Shown here one piece after another: positions 24,441 through 33,313 of a stretch of DNA of 64,000 bases; the first letter of the stretch is position 1, and the number at the start of each line of letters is the position of its first letter. The stretch comes from Rubripirellula reticaptiva. Its GTDB lineage: Bacteria > Planctomycetota > Planctomycetia > Pirellulales > Pirellulaceae. The stretch spans positions 1,240,001 through 1,304,000 of the forward strand of contig NZ_SJPX01000001.1 of the NCBI RefSeq assembly GCF_007860175.1, read 5' to 3'. The notes under the pieces were generated by a model that had not been told where the DNA came from, made no database searches, and saw only the letters and a list, made by a program, of their open reading frames with translations. A program made the position numbers and the translations under genes.

Positions 24441-27400
24441 ATGCGTCAGCACCCCAGCCGCCGAAGCAATCGTCGAACGAGATTCGAGCCTCTGGAAGAA
24501 CGGCGACTGCTCGCCGCTGATCCGTTTGGCACAAACCAGCTTCAACCACTCGACGTTTCTCGCGATGGTCAGGTCTCTGCTCTGGATGCATTGCAGGTGA
24601 TCAATGCTTTGGGGCGGTCCAGTCAGCCGGGCATCGCAGATCCCACGGCCAACCCCGGTACTTTTGTTGACGTCAACAACGATGGCTCGGGTACACCCTT
24701 GGATGCCTTGATGGTGATCAATGCGCTTGGACGAAAGGGGGCCATCATCGCCGCAACCTTGCCCGTCGACTCCGCCCCGATTGGTGACGCTGATCTCGGA
24801 TTTGATTTGCTAACGAATGATTATGCGATCAACTTGAATGTCAGTATCGGTGGCGTCGAGAATACGCTCGTTACGATCAGCATTGATGGCGGACAGGCCG
24901 AAGACATCACCGATGCGTTCTCTGACAATCGAGCTCATTTATCGAAAGAGAACATCGACGCAATTTTCGGCGGGCCGCTTTCTGATGGTGACCATCCTGT
25001 TGTCATTCAATTCGGTGACAACCCGGCAAATCGACTCGAGTTTGTGCTAACCGTTGATCGCGAAGTTCCTGAACTGGTCGATGTCTACCCGAAGCGTTCG
25101 GTGTTGGTTGGCGATCGTTCGGTCGAAGTCGAAATGGGAACGTCGGTTGATGAGTTGTTTTTGGATTCCGAAGCAGTTGTGTTGATCGATACATCTGATT
25201 CGTCAAAGCAGTTTCGTCCCTCCAGCATCACGCCGCATAGTGAATCGTCGACACTGCGTTTCAACTTTGACCAAGACGTTCCCGCCGGTGACTATGAACT
25301 CGTCGTCGACCAAGCACGTATCTCGACACCGGCCGGCAACGCGGTGGGATCTGACACTGTTCGTGCCCCGTTGCGTTTCCTGCGCGCAACCGCGATTTGG
25401 GACAATCCCGAGGGTGGCAGTTGGGATGATCCCGAAAATTGGAAACTGGGGCGAGTTCCCGGCGAGTTCGATGCGGTGCTGATTGATGTTCCCGAAGGTG
25501 TCGTCGTCGAGGGACCGGCGGCCGCTGTGACAACGATCGAACATTTAGCACTTCATGGAATTCTTGAATCACGCAGCAACATTCAGGCCCGTACGATCTC
25601 GGTCGAACGCGGGGTACTTCGCATCAATAGTGGCGGCTCCGTCAGCGACGTGCTGTACACAAGCCGAACGGGTTTGGGCGCGGTATCGGCAGTGCAAATG
25701 AATGTCGAAAATGTTGTTTTCGATCTTCCGGTTGGCCTGGATGCTGGAAACAGTTTGCGAGTCACCGGTGGCTTGGAAATCAACCATGAACTTCGCATCG
25801 CCGGCGTTCCCACCAACTCGGTACCTGCCGAGGTCACGTTTGTCGACGGGCAAGACGTGACAGGCCGTGGCAAGATCGTCTTCGCCGGAAGCGGAACGGA
25901 TTTGAACAAGATTACCGCGGCCGGATCGGGTGTCGTGAAGTTTGCCGATACCCTGACCATCGTCGGCTCCGATGCAACGATTAGTGGCAGCACGACAAAC
26001 AGAATCGATTTGGAAGCTCGCGTCTTTGACGATGGACGTGATGGCGATCGGAAAATCCTGCTGAAGAATCTAGGTTCGAGCGATAGCGTTTTGGCATTGA
26101 ACCTTGATACACCCGAAGGCTTGGTGCAAATCGACGCACCGTCCGACCATGTCATCCTGAATCGGCGAACATCACCGCTAGAATTCAATTCATCGGTGCC
26201 GCTGCAGCGAGTTATCCTCCGGTCACCATCGTTGGTGACGAGTCATTTGTCGTTCCAAGACCAGGTGACGCTCGAGTCAGACATGACGATCCGCAGTGTT
26301 GCGGGTGCTCTGTCAAGAATCAATCTGCTTGGCAGTGTGAACGTCGACGGGTTCGGCGACATCGTGTTTGATGGGCAGCCTACCGATGAGTTCAGTCAAC
26401 GAATCGAAACGGGAAGCGTGACGGGTCAGCCGTTGCCGCAAACTGCTTCGATCGGACCGGGAATCACGATTCGCGGCAATGCGGGCCTACTTCGCACTCG
26501 CTCGGGCGTCGCATTCGATTTTTCTGGGACCATTATCGGCGGCCCCGACAGTAACTTTGTGCTCAACGATGTGGGTTCGGTCGAAGGATTCAAGATCGAT
26601 TCGCCATGGGGCACCGTCAAACTTGATGATATACAGCCATCCAAGATTTTCGGTGTTGGAGATAGCTTTGTACGCATCAGTGACTCGCAAGTCTGGACGA
26701 CGATGCAGCTCTTTGTGCCGGTTCGCATCGAAGCGGGCGCTCATTTGGAACTCAAGGGGGGGGCCACGATCAATCGGCTGATCACGTTGGAAGGCAACGA
26801 CCTGGAACAAGCGGTACTGGAGCTGACTGATGGCGAGCCGTTCACTGGCAACGGGGGCGTCTTCTTTGCCGGACTCGCCAGTCGTCCGTACGGCAACTAC
26901 TTCAAGGCTGACTTGCGTGGCGAGACCCTTGATTCCAATCTTAGCGTCGGCGGCTATAACGGAATCTTTGGTGGCTCGGCGCGTTACAACGGGCGAATCA
27001 GTGCTTATGACGGAGGCACAATTGCGGTGGGGATGATCGACGGCGGTGGCGAGGCGATCACGATCGGGTCGTCCGGCGGCAAAGTTCTGTTGTATGAAAT
27101 CAGCAATGCGATTCTCAACAGCGCAGGTAGTGGCGATGTGATGGTCCAGCAGTTCGCCGACCTCGGCTTCACGAGTCCGAACACAGGAATTGATGAAGTC
27201 AGCATTCCGAAGTTCACGAACGTTTCGTTGAACGTGCCGTTAACCGTGCTGGGAAGTACGTTGTTCGTGCTCGAATCGCTGACGGTGAATTCGACGATCG
27301 TTCTGGAAGGCCGCGAGGATGAAGTCAGTCGTCTTGACCAACGTTTCAATTCGAAAATTATAGTTCAAGACAGCACCGACAACGCAGCGACGATAAACGG

Positions 27401-28148
27401 AACCGGCAGCATCTTGTTTGGTGACGCGATCACGACGGCTGACGAACACAGTTTGGTTTCGTCCAACTTTCACAACTTGACGATCGGTCCCGAAATCATG
27501 CTCGGTGGAAAGAGTGGTCGGATCTCAACTGGATCGGCACAGATTACACACCAAGGTTCAATCGTCACCGACGCCGATGCGGTGATCAAGCTTTACGACG
27601 TCGTGACTCGTTCCGGCGAGTTAAAGCTTGAGCCACAAAACGGACGTGTGTTCATCGCACGAGTTCCCGAAAATATCACGATCACAGGGACCGAAGGAGC
27701 GGTGGCGTACACCGAGGAACTGTTGCTTGTGGATGCGACGGTGGATATCCCCTTGGTCGTCACAAAGATCGATCTCAATGATGGTATCGCGGTTTCTGGA
27801 ATCTCGGTAAACGGCGATCTTACTTTGAACTCGACGTTGAGGTTGTTTGCCGAAGGAACAGGCATCTCATTCAGCGATCCGGGTGTGCCATCCGTGGACG
27901 CGATTTCTTATTTGAATGGCACCGGCACCGTCATCATGGTTCAGTTTGACCCAGACCCCAATGACGGGATCGGGGTTAGCTCTCACTACATCACCGGATT
28001 TGATTCGCTGACGATCGGAGCGGGCATCACGATCCAAGCGGGCAGAGGAGTCATTCGGGTCAACGACTCACGAGAAGATCTGCGGATCCTTGGAACGATT
28101 GAAGATTTCAACAGCCAATTAACTATCGGCCCGCTAGCTGATGACTGA
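24441..28148 (+). CDS. Giant LEPR-XLL secreted protein with N-terminal dockerin-like domain
   Basis: A 1,235-residue protein. The N-terminus is basic and carries the LEPR-XLL motif FEPLEERRLLA (residues 15-25). A dockerin-like domain follows at once (about 32-100) with two calcium-loop repeats (DVSRDGQVSALDALQVINALG, DVNNDGSGTPLDALMVINALG); these domains are more often at the C-terminus. The rest is beta-rich: an Ig-like section (about 105-330), a WDNPEGGSWDDPENW segment typical of adhesin-like beta-helix proteins, then many degenerate beta-helix strands (about 355-1230) with no catalytic motif. It is probably a large cell-surface or secreted adhesin-like protein. The ATG has GAGGA 8 bases upstream. 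Its last 26 bases overlap a minus-strand gene fragment. Confidence 0.85.
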   Translation: MRQHPSRRSNRRTRFEPLEERRLLAADPFGTNQLQPLDVSRDGQVSALDALQVINALGRSSQPGIADPTANPGTFVDVNNDGSGTPLDALMVINALGRKGAIIAATLPVDSAPIGDADLGFDLLTNDYAINLNVSIGGVENTLVTISIDGGQAEDITDAFSDNRAHLSKENIDAIFGGPLSDGDHPVVIQFGDNPANRLEFVLTVDREVPELVDVYPKRSVLVGDRSVEVEMGTSVDELFLDSEAVVLIDTSDSSKQFRPSSITPHSESSTLRFNFDQDVPAGDYELVVDQARISTPAGNAVGSDTVRAPLRFLRATAIWDNPEGGSWDDPENWKLGRVPGEFDAVLIDVPEGVVVEGPAAAVTTIEHLALHGILESRSNIQARTISVERGVLRINSGGSVSDVLYTSRTGLGAVSAVQMNVENVVFDLPVGLDAGNSLRVTGGLEINHELRIAGVPTNSVPAEVTFVDGQDVTGRGKIVFAGSGTDLNKITAAGSGVVKFADTLTIVGSDATISGSTTNRIDLEARVFDDGRDGDRKILLKNLGSSDSVLALNLDTPEGLVQIDAPSDHVILNRRTSPLEFNSSVPLQRVILRSPSLVTSHLSFQDQVTLESDMTIRSVAGALSRINLLGSVNVDGFGDIVFDGQPTDEFSQRIETGSVTGQPLPQTASIGPGITIRGNAGLLRTRSGVAFDFSGTIIGGPDSNFVLNDVGSVEGFKIDSPWGTVKLDDIQPSKIFGVGDSFVRISDSQVWTTMQLFVPVRIEAGAHLELKGGATINRLITLEGNDLEQAVLELTDGEPFTGNGGVFFAGLASRPYGNYFKADLRGETLDSNLSVGGYNGIFGGSARYNGRISAYDGGTIAVGMIDGGGEAITIGSSGGKVLLYEISNAILNSAGSGDVMVQQFADLGFTSPNTGIDEVSIPKFTNVSLNVPLTVLGSTLFVLESLTVNSTIVLEGREDEVSRLDQRFNSKIIVQDSTDNAATINGTGSILFGDAITTADEHSLVSSNFHNLTIGPEIMLGGKSGRISTGSAQITHQGSIVTDADAVIKLYDVVTRSGELKLEPQNGRVFIARVPENITITGTEGAVAYTEELLLVDATVDIPLVVTKIDLNDGIAVSGISVNGDLTLNSTLRLFAEGTGISFSDPGVPSVDAISYLNGTGTVIMVQFDPDPNDGIGVSSHYITGFDSLTIGAGITIQAGRGVIRVNDSREDLRILGTIEDFNSQLTIGPLADD

Positions 28149-28365
28149 GGCGAACTCGCATTTCGATGATGCAAGCGCCTACGGGCAGACGCAATGGCTG
28201 TTTGGTCGCGTCTAACGGGTCAGCGCCAGAGGCGGCTGTTGCCCCCGCTCGGCTGTACGTATCGGCAACGGGGGGCAGCGAGGACACCGCCAACAGTCGC
28301 TGAGCCTCGAGCGTTTCCAGCGACGGATGGTAGTTTCGCTTCTTCGATCGAGACAGAGGACACAT
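28123..28365 (-). pseudogene. N-terminal fragment of another LEPR-XLL secreted protein
   Basis: An 80-codon minus-strand frame begins at the ATG at 28365. It starts with a basic leader, then carries LETLEAQRLLA, a LEPR-XLL-type motif, followed by VSSLPPVADTYSRAG, which resembles the start of a DNRLRE-type domain. It stops after about 50 more residues, with no C-terminal domain, overlapping the 3' end of the preceding gene by 26 bases. It is most likely the truncated remains of a secreted-protein gene. Confidence 0.65.
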
Positions 28366-28643
28366 GAGTACGGCGGCAATGGGTGATTGAGAACGACTGT
28401 CGAGACATCCTTGCCCTCCTCGACGATGTGAGAAAGTCGTCGTTGATAATCGTTCGCCGGCTTCGATGGCTCCATACGTTTCTACACACGTCTTCTCTGA
28501 AATGTCGCGTCCTTGGGTGTCGCCGCTGCGGCAAACCAAAGCGATACAGCGTCGTGCGACCGACAAATGGCAAGATGGGTGATTGCACATCGTCCGTGCG
28601 CATGCCTCCTGTTATTTCCGGTCTCTCGTGCGGTCGAGAGAGG

Positions 28644-30140
28644 TCAAGGCCTAGTCACGGTCTTGATTGCCTCAATCACGAGGGTGGTGTCGGCACCTTC
28701 GACTTGTCCGTCAAGGCTGCCAAGCGTTGCAATGGCTTTGTCACGGTAGCCTTCGTTGCTCATCGGAGCAATGGCTTGGAAGGCCGACATCGAAGCTTGG
28801 CGAAGCGGACCTTCGGCAATCGAAAACGTCGCAAGCTTTTCCGCCAGCGGAAATGGGAACTCATCGAACTTGAACGTGCGGTTCTTGGCGTTGTATCGAA
28901 CGACCAGGAAGTCTGGTCCGACTTCGACAATCACGACCCTGAAATCACTAGTCACTTCAAAGTCATTACCAACCGCCAAACTGCCCAGTCCCCGCTGGAT
29001 GCCGCCTTGATAGTATGTTGCTAAGTCGGCCAGTTGGTAGAGTCCGTCGGCGAGCGACTGTTGATCGTTATTCATCGGCATCGCGGCGGTCGTCTCGGCT
29101 AGCGATTTCATCTCGCCCCATTTCGCGGATCGCAGCACGTCGACAACTTTTGCGATGGCGGCGTCCGCTTGGGCAACGGCCGCGTCAGAGACGGCCGGCT
29201 GCTCGGTCATGGGCTGAGTTTTGGATGGCGTTGTCATCTCTGGCTGCAGGCTCGGTTTGGACGCCATTTCGGTCGGCTCCGGTGCAATCATTGGTTGGAC
29301 ACTTGTGCTCATGTCGGGCGGAGACAATTGGAACGGTGGTTCGACGTTGCCTGCCATGTTCCCCATAACGGGGTCGAATTTCTTTTTGGTGATGGGAGCT
29401 CGGTTGTCTTCAATGGGGAATGGCTGAGCAACGGTCGATGAACCCGTGTTTGCTCCGGGGCTGGTTGAAATCGTCAACGAGCCGTCTTTGCTGGTGATCG
29501 CCAACGTGCCGGGACCAAAAAACAAGAAGTACGACAGTGCTCCGATAGCGCCGAGCATGCTAAGGATGAACGTGGCCATCATCAGCGTGCCCAGTTTCGA
29601 TCCACGACGCCGCGTTTTAACGGGACGAACATTACGCAGAACGGGTGCCGCAGGGCTGCTCGGGGCAATCGGCGAAGCAGTGTTAGGTACAACGATTCCT
29701 GCCGGGATGCCCGACACCGCGGGAATGCTTGGCGTCACGGGAGTGGTCGGTGCTACTGGAGCGATTGGCGCGACAGGGTTGCTGGGCGGCAGAAAACCTG
29801 CCAGCGGGTCGACCTTGGAGGGTGAGTTTGCCGCTGGAGCTTTTGCTGTTGGTGGTGTTTCGTCGATCGCAAAGATGCCGAACCGGGCGTCCAATTCTGC
29901 TTTCTTGGCCGGGTCGGCGAGCGTCACGCGTGCGGCCTGAACCAATTGGGCAGCCTTTTTCCAGACTGCTGGCGCTGAATCTGCTTTTACGCTGCGCAGC
30001 CGAGCGACGGTGGCTTGGACCGATTTGGTGATCCGGGCGATGTCTTGTTCGCCGTCTTCCAATCCAAAGATCTGATACGCGTGCGGCGCTGAATTAGCGT
30101 CGTCGATCGGCAGCAGTTCGGATAGTTTCTTGAATGCCAT
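28644..30140 (-). CDS. Single-pass membrane protein of unknown function, coupled to coaX
   Basis: A 498-residue protein. Residues about 15-95 are helical and resemble the J-like or TPR-like leaders of planctomycete envelope proteins (HAYQIFGLEDGEQDIARI, TLADPAKKAELDARFGI). A Pro/Ala-rich linker (about 100-165) and a basic patch (VKTRRRGSK) precede one membrane segment (about 182-206, LGTLMMATFILSMLGAIGALSYF). A long low-complexity linker leads to a C-terminal domain (about 320-498) with no known family. The N-terminus is probably cytoplasmic. The ATG at 30140 has AGGATAGG upstream and overlaps the coaX stop by one base (TGATG). A 72-base fragment of a paralogue lies at 23.4 kb. Confidence 0.78.
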   Translation of the reverse strand: MAFKKLSELLPIDDANSAPHAYQIFGLEDGEQDIARITKSVQATVARLRSVKADSAPAVWKKAAQLVQAARVTLADPAKKAELDARFGIFAIDETPPTAKAPAANSPSKVDPLAGFLPPSNPVAPIAPVAPTTPVTPSIPAVSGIPAGIVVPNTASPIAPSSPAAPVLRNVRPVKTRRRGSKLGTLMMATFILSMLGAIGALSYFLFFGPGTLAITSKDGSLTISTSPGANTGSSTVAQPFPIEDNRAPITKKKFDPVMGNMAGNVEPPFQLSPPDMSTSVQPMIAPEPTEMASKPSLQPEMTTPSKTQPMTEQPAVSDAAVAQADAAIAKVVDVLRSAKWGEMKSLAETTAAMPMNNDQQSLADGLYQLADLATYYQGGIQRGLGSLAVGNDFEVTSDFRVVIVEVGPDFLVVRYNAKNRTFKFDEFPFPLAEKLATFSIAEGPLRQASMSAFQAIAPMSNEGYRDKAIATLGSLDGQVEGADTTLVIEAIKTVTRP

Positions 30141-31021
30141 CACCTATCCTGCGTCGGAAGGGTCGAAGTTGTCGTTTGAGGCAAGCATAATAGTCCTCGG
30201 CAAACGAGATTTGTTTTTTGACAATGAGGTCGCCGAACATGAGCTGACAACGCGGCCGAGTCACCGCCGGTCAGCACCAGTTTAACCGTCGATTGATTCG
30301 CCAAGGCAGCCGGTTTTGAATCGGCCTTCGATGCCAGGGTTACTTGCCAGTTTTCGATGTACCGATCCGCGAATCCATCGATGGCTGCCGCCACGCCGAC
30401 CAGGATTCCGGCGTGAATCGCATTTGCGGTATTGGTGGCGGGCAATTGGACATCCCGGCTTTCGGTCCAATCGATGTGGGGCAACGCGTCGGTGCCGGTC
30501 GCCAGCACGCTGGCCTGTAACGCTAGCCCCGGCAAGATCACTCCGCCGCAAAACGTCCCTGACTCATCCACCCAGTCGATCGTCACCGCGGACCCAGCGT
30601 CCACCACAACCAAGGGACTCGAATCTACGAGTCCGGAATTTGCGGGGCCGGATACTCTGTCCGATACAAGTCGGTGTGCTGCGTAGGCGCTAAGCAATCG
30701 GTCAATGCCAAGTCGTTCCGGGTGATCGACGGCGACCGGCATGGGCACATCGCGAAAAGTGATCAAGTCGATCGTGGCATCGGGTGCCGCTTTTTCAACG
30801 GCGTCGACGAGTCGTGTTGCCGCACGACGATGAACGCTGGCAACACGCCATTGCATCTGTTTGCACCCGAGCCGCTCGCATACCCACTCGATTGCGCTGA
30901 GTTCCCAGTTGGTTTGGTTGATGACGATCGAGTGATCGATCACTTCGCCGAACTGTTCGACGGCCAACTTTACCGCCGTGTTGCCGACGTCGACCGCGAC
31001 AATGCACGCGGCCGGGTTCAC
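30140..31021 (-). CDS. coaX: Type III pantothenate kinase
   Basis: A 293-residue enzyme that phosphorylates pantothenate in the first step of coenzyme A synthesis. CoaX landmarks: [12 protein letters not shown] (phosphate-1 loop, 9-20), [12 protein letters not shown] (the GxDR motif), [14 protein letters not shown] (adenosine/second phosphate loop), [15 protein letters not shown] and [10 protein letters not shown] near the end. The start is GTG at 31021, overlapping the obg stop (GTGA). It is the middle gene of a tightly coupled obg-coaX-membrane protein operon. CoaX has no sequence similarity to the usual CoaA and is the usual form in many bacteria. Confidence 0.93.
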   Translation of the reverse strand: MNPAACIVAVDVGNTAVKLAVEQFGEVIDHSIVINQTNWELSAIEWVCERLGCKQMQWRVASVHRRAATRLVDAVEKAAPDATIDLITFRDVPMPVAVDHPERLGIDRLLSAYAAHRLVSDRVSGPANSGLVDSSPLVVVDAGSAVTIDWVDESGTFCGGVILPGLALQASVLATGTDALPHIDWTESRDVQLPATNTANAIHAGILVGVAAAIDGFADRYIENWQVTLASKADSKPAALANQSTVKLVLTGGDSAALSAHVRRPHCQKTNLVCRGLLCLPQTTTSTLPTQDR

Positions 31022-32160
31022 GAATCCATGTCCTTGGATTGGTGTTCGTTGGACAACGTTGATGTGGGCCCCGCCAAGTGCGGCGGAACTCGTTTCTTCT
31101 CGGGTGCGACGGCGGGACGAATGTCGTTTTCGCGTAGCAACGTGACTTCTTCGCCAGCGGCAATCATTTCAGCGCGACGTTTTTCGACGCGATCTAAGAT
31201 CGCCGATACCAACTCGGGTAAGCCCTTGCCGACTACCGCGCTGATCAAGAACACGTCGTTGCCGGTCAGATTGTGCAGCGCGTCGCGGACATCTTCGGCG
31301 CCCTCGAGTTCGCTTTTGGTGACCACGATGATTTCTTCTCGCTCGCCTAACGACGCATCGTATTCGGCGAGTTCCGCACGGATCGTTTGATAGTTTTCGA
31401 TCGGGTCTGTTTCGTCCATGGGCGACGGTTCGACCAAGTGGACAAGCAGGCCGGCGCGTTCGACGTGACGGAGGAATTCGTGGCCGAGCCCGAGTCCTTC
31501 GCTGGCACCTTCGATCAGACCTGGGATGTCGGCCAATACAAACGACTTCTCGCCCAAATCGACGATGCCCAAGTTGGGGTGCTTGGTCGTGAAGGGATAG
31601 TCGGCGATCTCTGGCCGAGCGCTACTGATCCGGCTTAGCAGGGTGCTTTTGCCAGCGTTAGGTTTGCCGACCAAGCCGACGTCGGCGATCGAACGCAGTT
31701 CCAAAATCACAGCTCGGACTTCGCCCATTCCACCGGGTTCACAGTGTTTGGGAGCACGGTCCTCGGGGGTCTTGAAGTGCGCGTTGCCACGGCCTCCACG
31801 ACCTCCGCGAGCGACGACAAAGGAATCGCCAGGCTGCTTCAAGTCTTTGATGACGAAGCCGCCTGCCGCGTCGATCACCGTGGTTCCCGGCGGGACGTAA
31901 AGCGTGTGGTCCTTGGCGCCTCTTCCGTAACGTTTGGAGCCTTCGCCGTTGCTGCCGTTTTTGGCGCGAAAGAATTGACGATTGGCAAGTTCAGCCAGCG
32001 AATTGACGCCCAAGCGGGCTTCCAGAATGATGCTGGCGCCGTCGCCACCATCGCCGCCGTCCGGGCCGCCACGAGGCACGTATTTTTCACGCCGCATGCT
32101 GGTACAGCCGTCGCCGCCTTTGCCCGCTTGCAGTTCAATTTTGATACGGTCGACGAACAT
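31018..32160 (-). CDS. obg: Obg-family GTPase
   Basis: A 380-residue ribosome-associated GTPase needed for 50S subunit assembly. The Obg-fold N-terminal domain (1-158) has [28 protein letters not shown] and [11 protein letters not shown]. The G domain has GKPNAGKST (G1), TTKHPNLG (G2), DIPGL (G3) and VTKSE (the G4 position, where NKxD is usual) and SAVVGKG (G5). G4 is degenerate: VTKSELEG rather than NKxD. A short C-terminal extension rich in Pro/charged residues (about 335-380) follows. The start [10 protein letters not shown] is the family start; an upstream GTG/TTG extension is unlikely. It heads the operon. Confidence 0.95.
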   Translation of the reverse strand: MFVDRIKIELQAGKGGDGCTSMRREKYVPRGGPDGGDGGDGASIILEARLGVNSLAELANRQFFRAKNGSNGEGSKRYGRGAKDHTLYVPPGTTVIDAAGGFVIKDLKQPGDSFVVARGGRGGRGNAHFKTPEDRAPKHCEPGGMGEVRAVILELRSIADVGLVGKPNAGKSTLLSRISSARPEIADYPFTTKHPNLGIVDLGEKSFVLADIPGLIEGASEGLGLGHEFLRHVERAGLLVHLVEPSPMDETDPIENYQTIRAELAEYDASLGEREEIIVVTKSELEGAEDVRDALHNLTGNDVFLISAVVGKGLPELVSAILDRVEKRRAEMIAAGEEVTLLRENDIRPAVAPEKKRVPPHLAGPTSTLSNEHQSKDMDS

Positions 32161-32269
32161 GGATGGGCGGCCTAGTGGTTGAAGCAAACGCAAAAGTTCG
32201 CTTCATCATAGCCACAAAGGTCGGCAAGTCGAAGAGCCGCAACGAAACTGTTCAACCGCGACTAAAGGC

Positions 32270-33271
32270 CTAGCGGAAGATCCAGCCGTAATCGAGCCGT
32301 TCTTTCAGGCCGTACTGGTCCAAGATGTACTTTTGTTCTTGGGCGTCCGCATAAGCAGGGACGCCGAACCGGATCTCGTCGTCGGTTTGGTCGACGGTAT
32401 CGCCTGGGCGATAGAAGTTCAGTTGCAGGGCCTTGCGGCGGTACGGGGCGGACGCTCCCTCGCCGTCCTGCTGGAAAGCGTTGGTCAGCCCAAAGACTTC
32501 GACCGAAATGAAGTCGATGTTGGGATCGACGTCTTCCCAAGTTGCTACGCCCCAGACACCGTCGCCCGAATCGTCAGCGCTGTATGGCACCTTCACGCGA
32601 GTGATCTCGACCGAGTTGTACAGCGGCGCGGTGATCTGTTCGCGGACTTTGATCTTGTCTTGTGCCGTGGGCAGAATCCGATCGACGTAATTCTTGTCGG
32701 TCGCCTGGTTTCGCAGGACCAACATCGGAAAGAACCGGCGTGATTCGTAATGGACCTCTTCGACCCGTTTGTAAATCGGCACACCCGCGACCGTATCGGC
32801 GGCTGGTCGCAGATCGCCACCACGGTACCGGACTCGGTAAACCATGTACCAAATCAGTTTCCGCTGCATGCGACCCGATTGGTTGGGGATATCAATGTAG
32901 ATGTGACGGAGTGGCTTGAACGAAAACTCGAACGAGTAGATTTCTCGCCGCAGGATCACTTGCTTGGCCATCTCGACCAATGTTCGGCTGCGAGGATCAA
33001 AGTGCGGTTCGCCTTCGGGGTGTGCTGCACCGCCAAACTGAATTTCCGGATGCGCATCGAGCAACGACTGCAGCGTTTGCGGTCCCTCGAATGTTTCGTC
33101 CGGTTCCGGCGCCGGTGGGATCACCCTCAGCACGCCGGGCGCGAAACGGCTTTCCTCAGTGGTCGACGGATCCAGTTTGCCGCCATCTTGGGCCGACACG
33201 TAGCCGGCAAAACCGTACGTGATCAACGTGGCGGTCAAGGCGATGAGGGCGTTACGTCCGAGAAACATCAT
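32270..33271 (-). CDS. Secreted hypothetical protein, planctomycete-type
   Basis: A 333-residue protein with a signal peptide (residues about 2-27, ending SAQ). No domain is recognised. It contains a basic, aromatic central stretch (SFKPLRHIYIDIPNQSG, LIWYMVYRVRYRG) and a C-terminal region with WEDVDPNIDFISVEVFGLTN, giving an impression of a beta-sandwich. Proteins with this string of features are conserved in Pirellulaceae, but no function is known to me. Two ATGs are adjacent at the start; either is possible. It follows the TAT-signal protein gene on the same strand by 42 bases and the two may be co-transcribed. Confidence 0.72.
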   Translation of the reverse strand: MMFLGRNALIALTATLITYGFAGYVSAQDGGKLDPSTTEESRFAPGVLRVIPPAPEPDETFEGPQTLQSLLDAHPEIQFGGAAHPEGEPHFDPRSRTLVEMAKQVILRREIYSFEFSFKPLRHIYIDIPNQSGRMQRKLIWYMVYRVRYRGGDLRPAADTVAGVPIYKRVEEVHYESRRFFPMLVLRNQATDKNYVDRILPTAQDKIKVREQITAPLYNSVEITRVKVPYSADDSGDGVWGVATWEDVDPNIDFISVEVFGLTNAFQQDGEGASAPYRRKALQLNFYRPGDTVDQTDDEIRFGVPAYADAQEQKYILDQYGLKERLDYGWIFR

Positions 33272-33313
33272 GGGGTACCGTCGTGAGTCAACTATTATTC
33301 TAGGCCGCTATCT

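Noticed and set aside
24094-24591. Minus-strand frame of 165 residues across the decayed argE copy and the start of the next gene
   Set aside because: It runs in a different frame from the argE-like pseudogene and opposite the dockerin gene; no domain.
25583-26188. Minus-strand frame of 201 residues inside the giant LEPR-XLL gene
   Set aside because: Ser/Pro/Thr-rich antisense frame of a real coding sequence.
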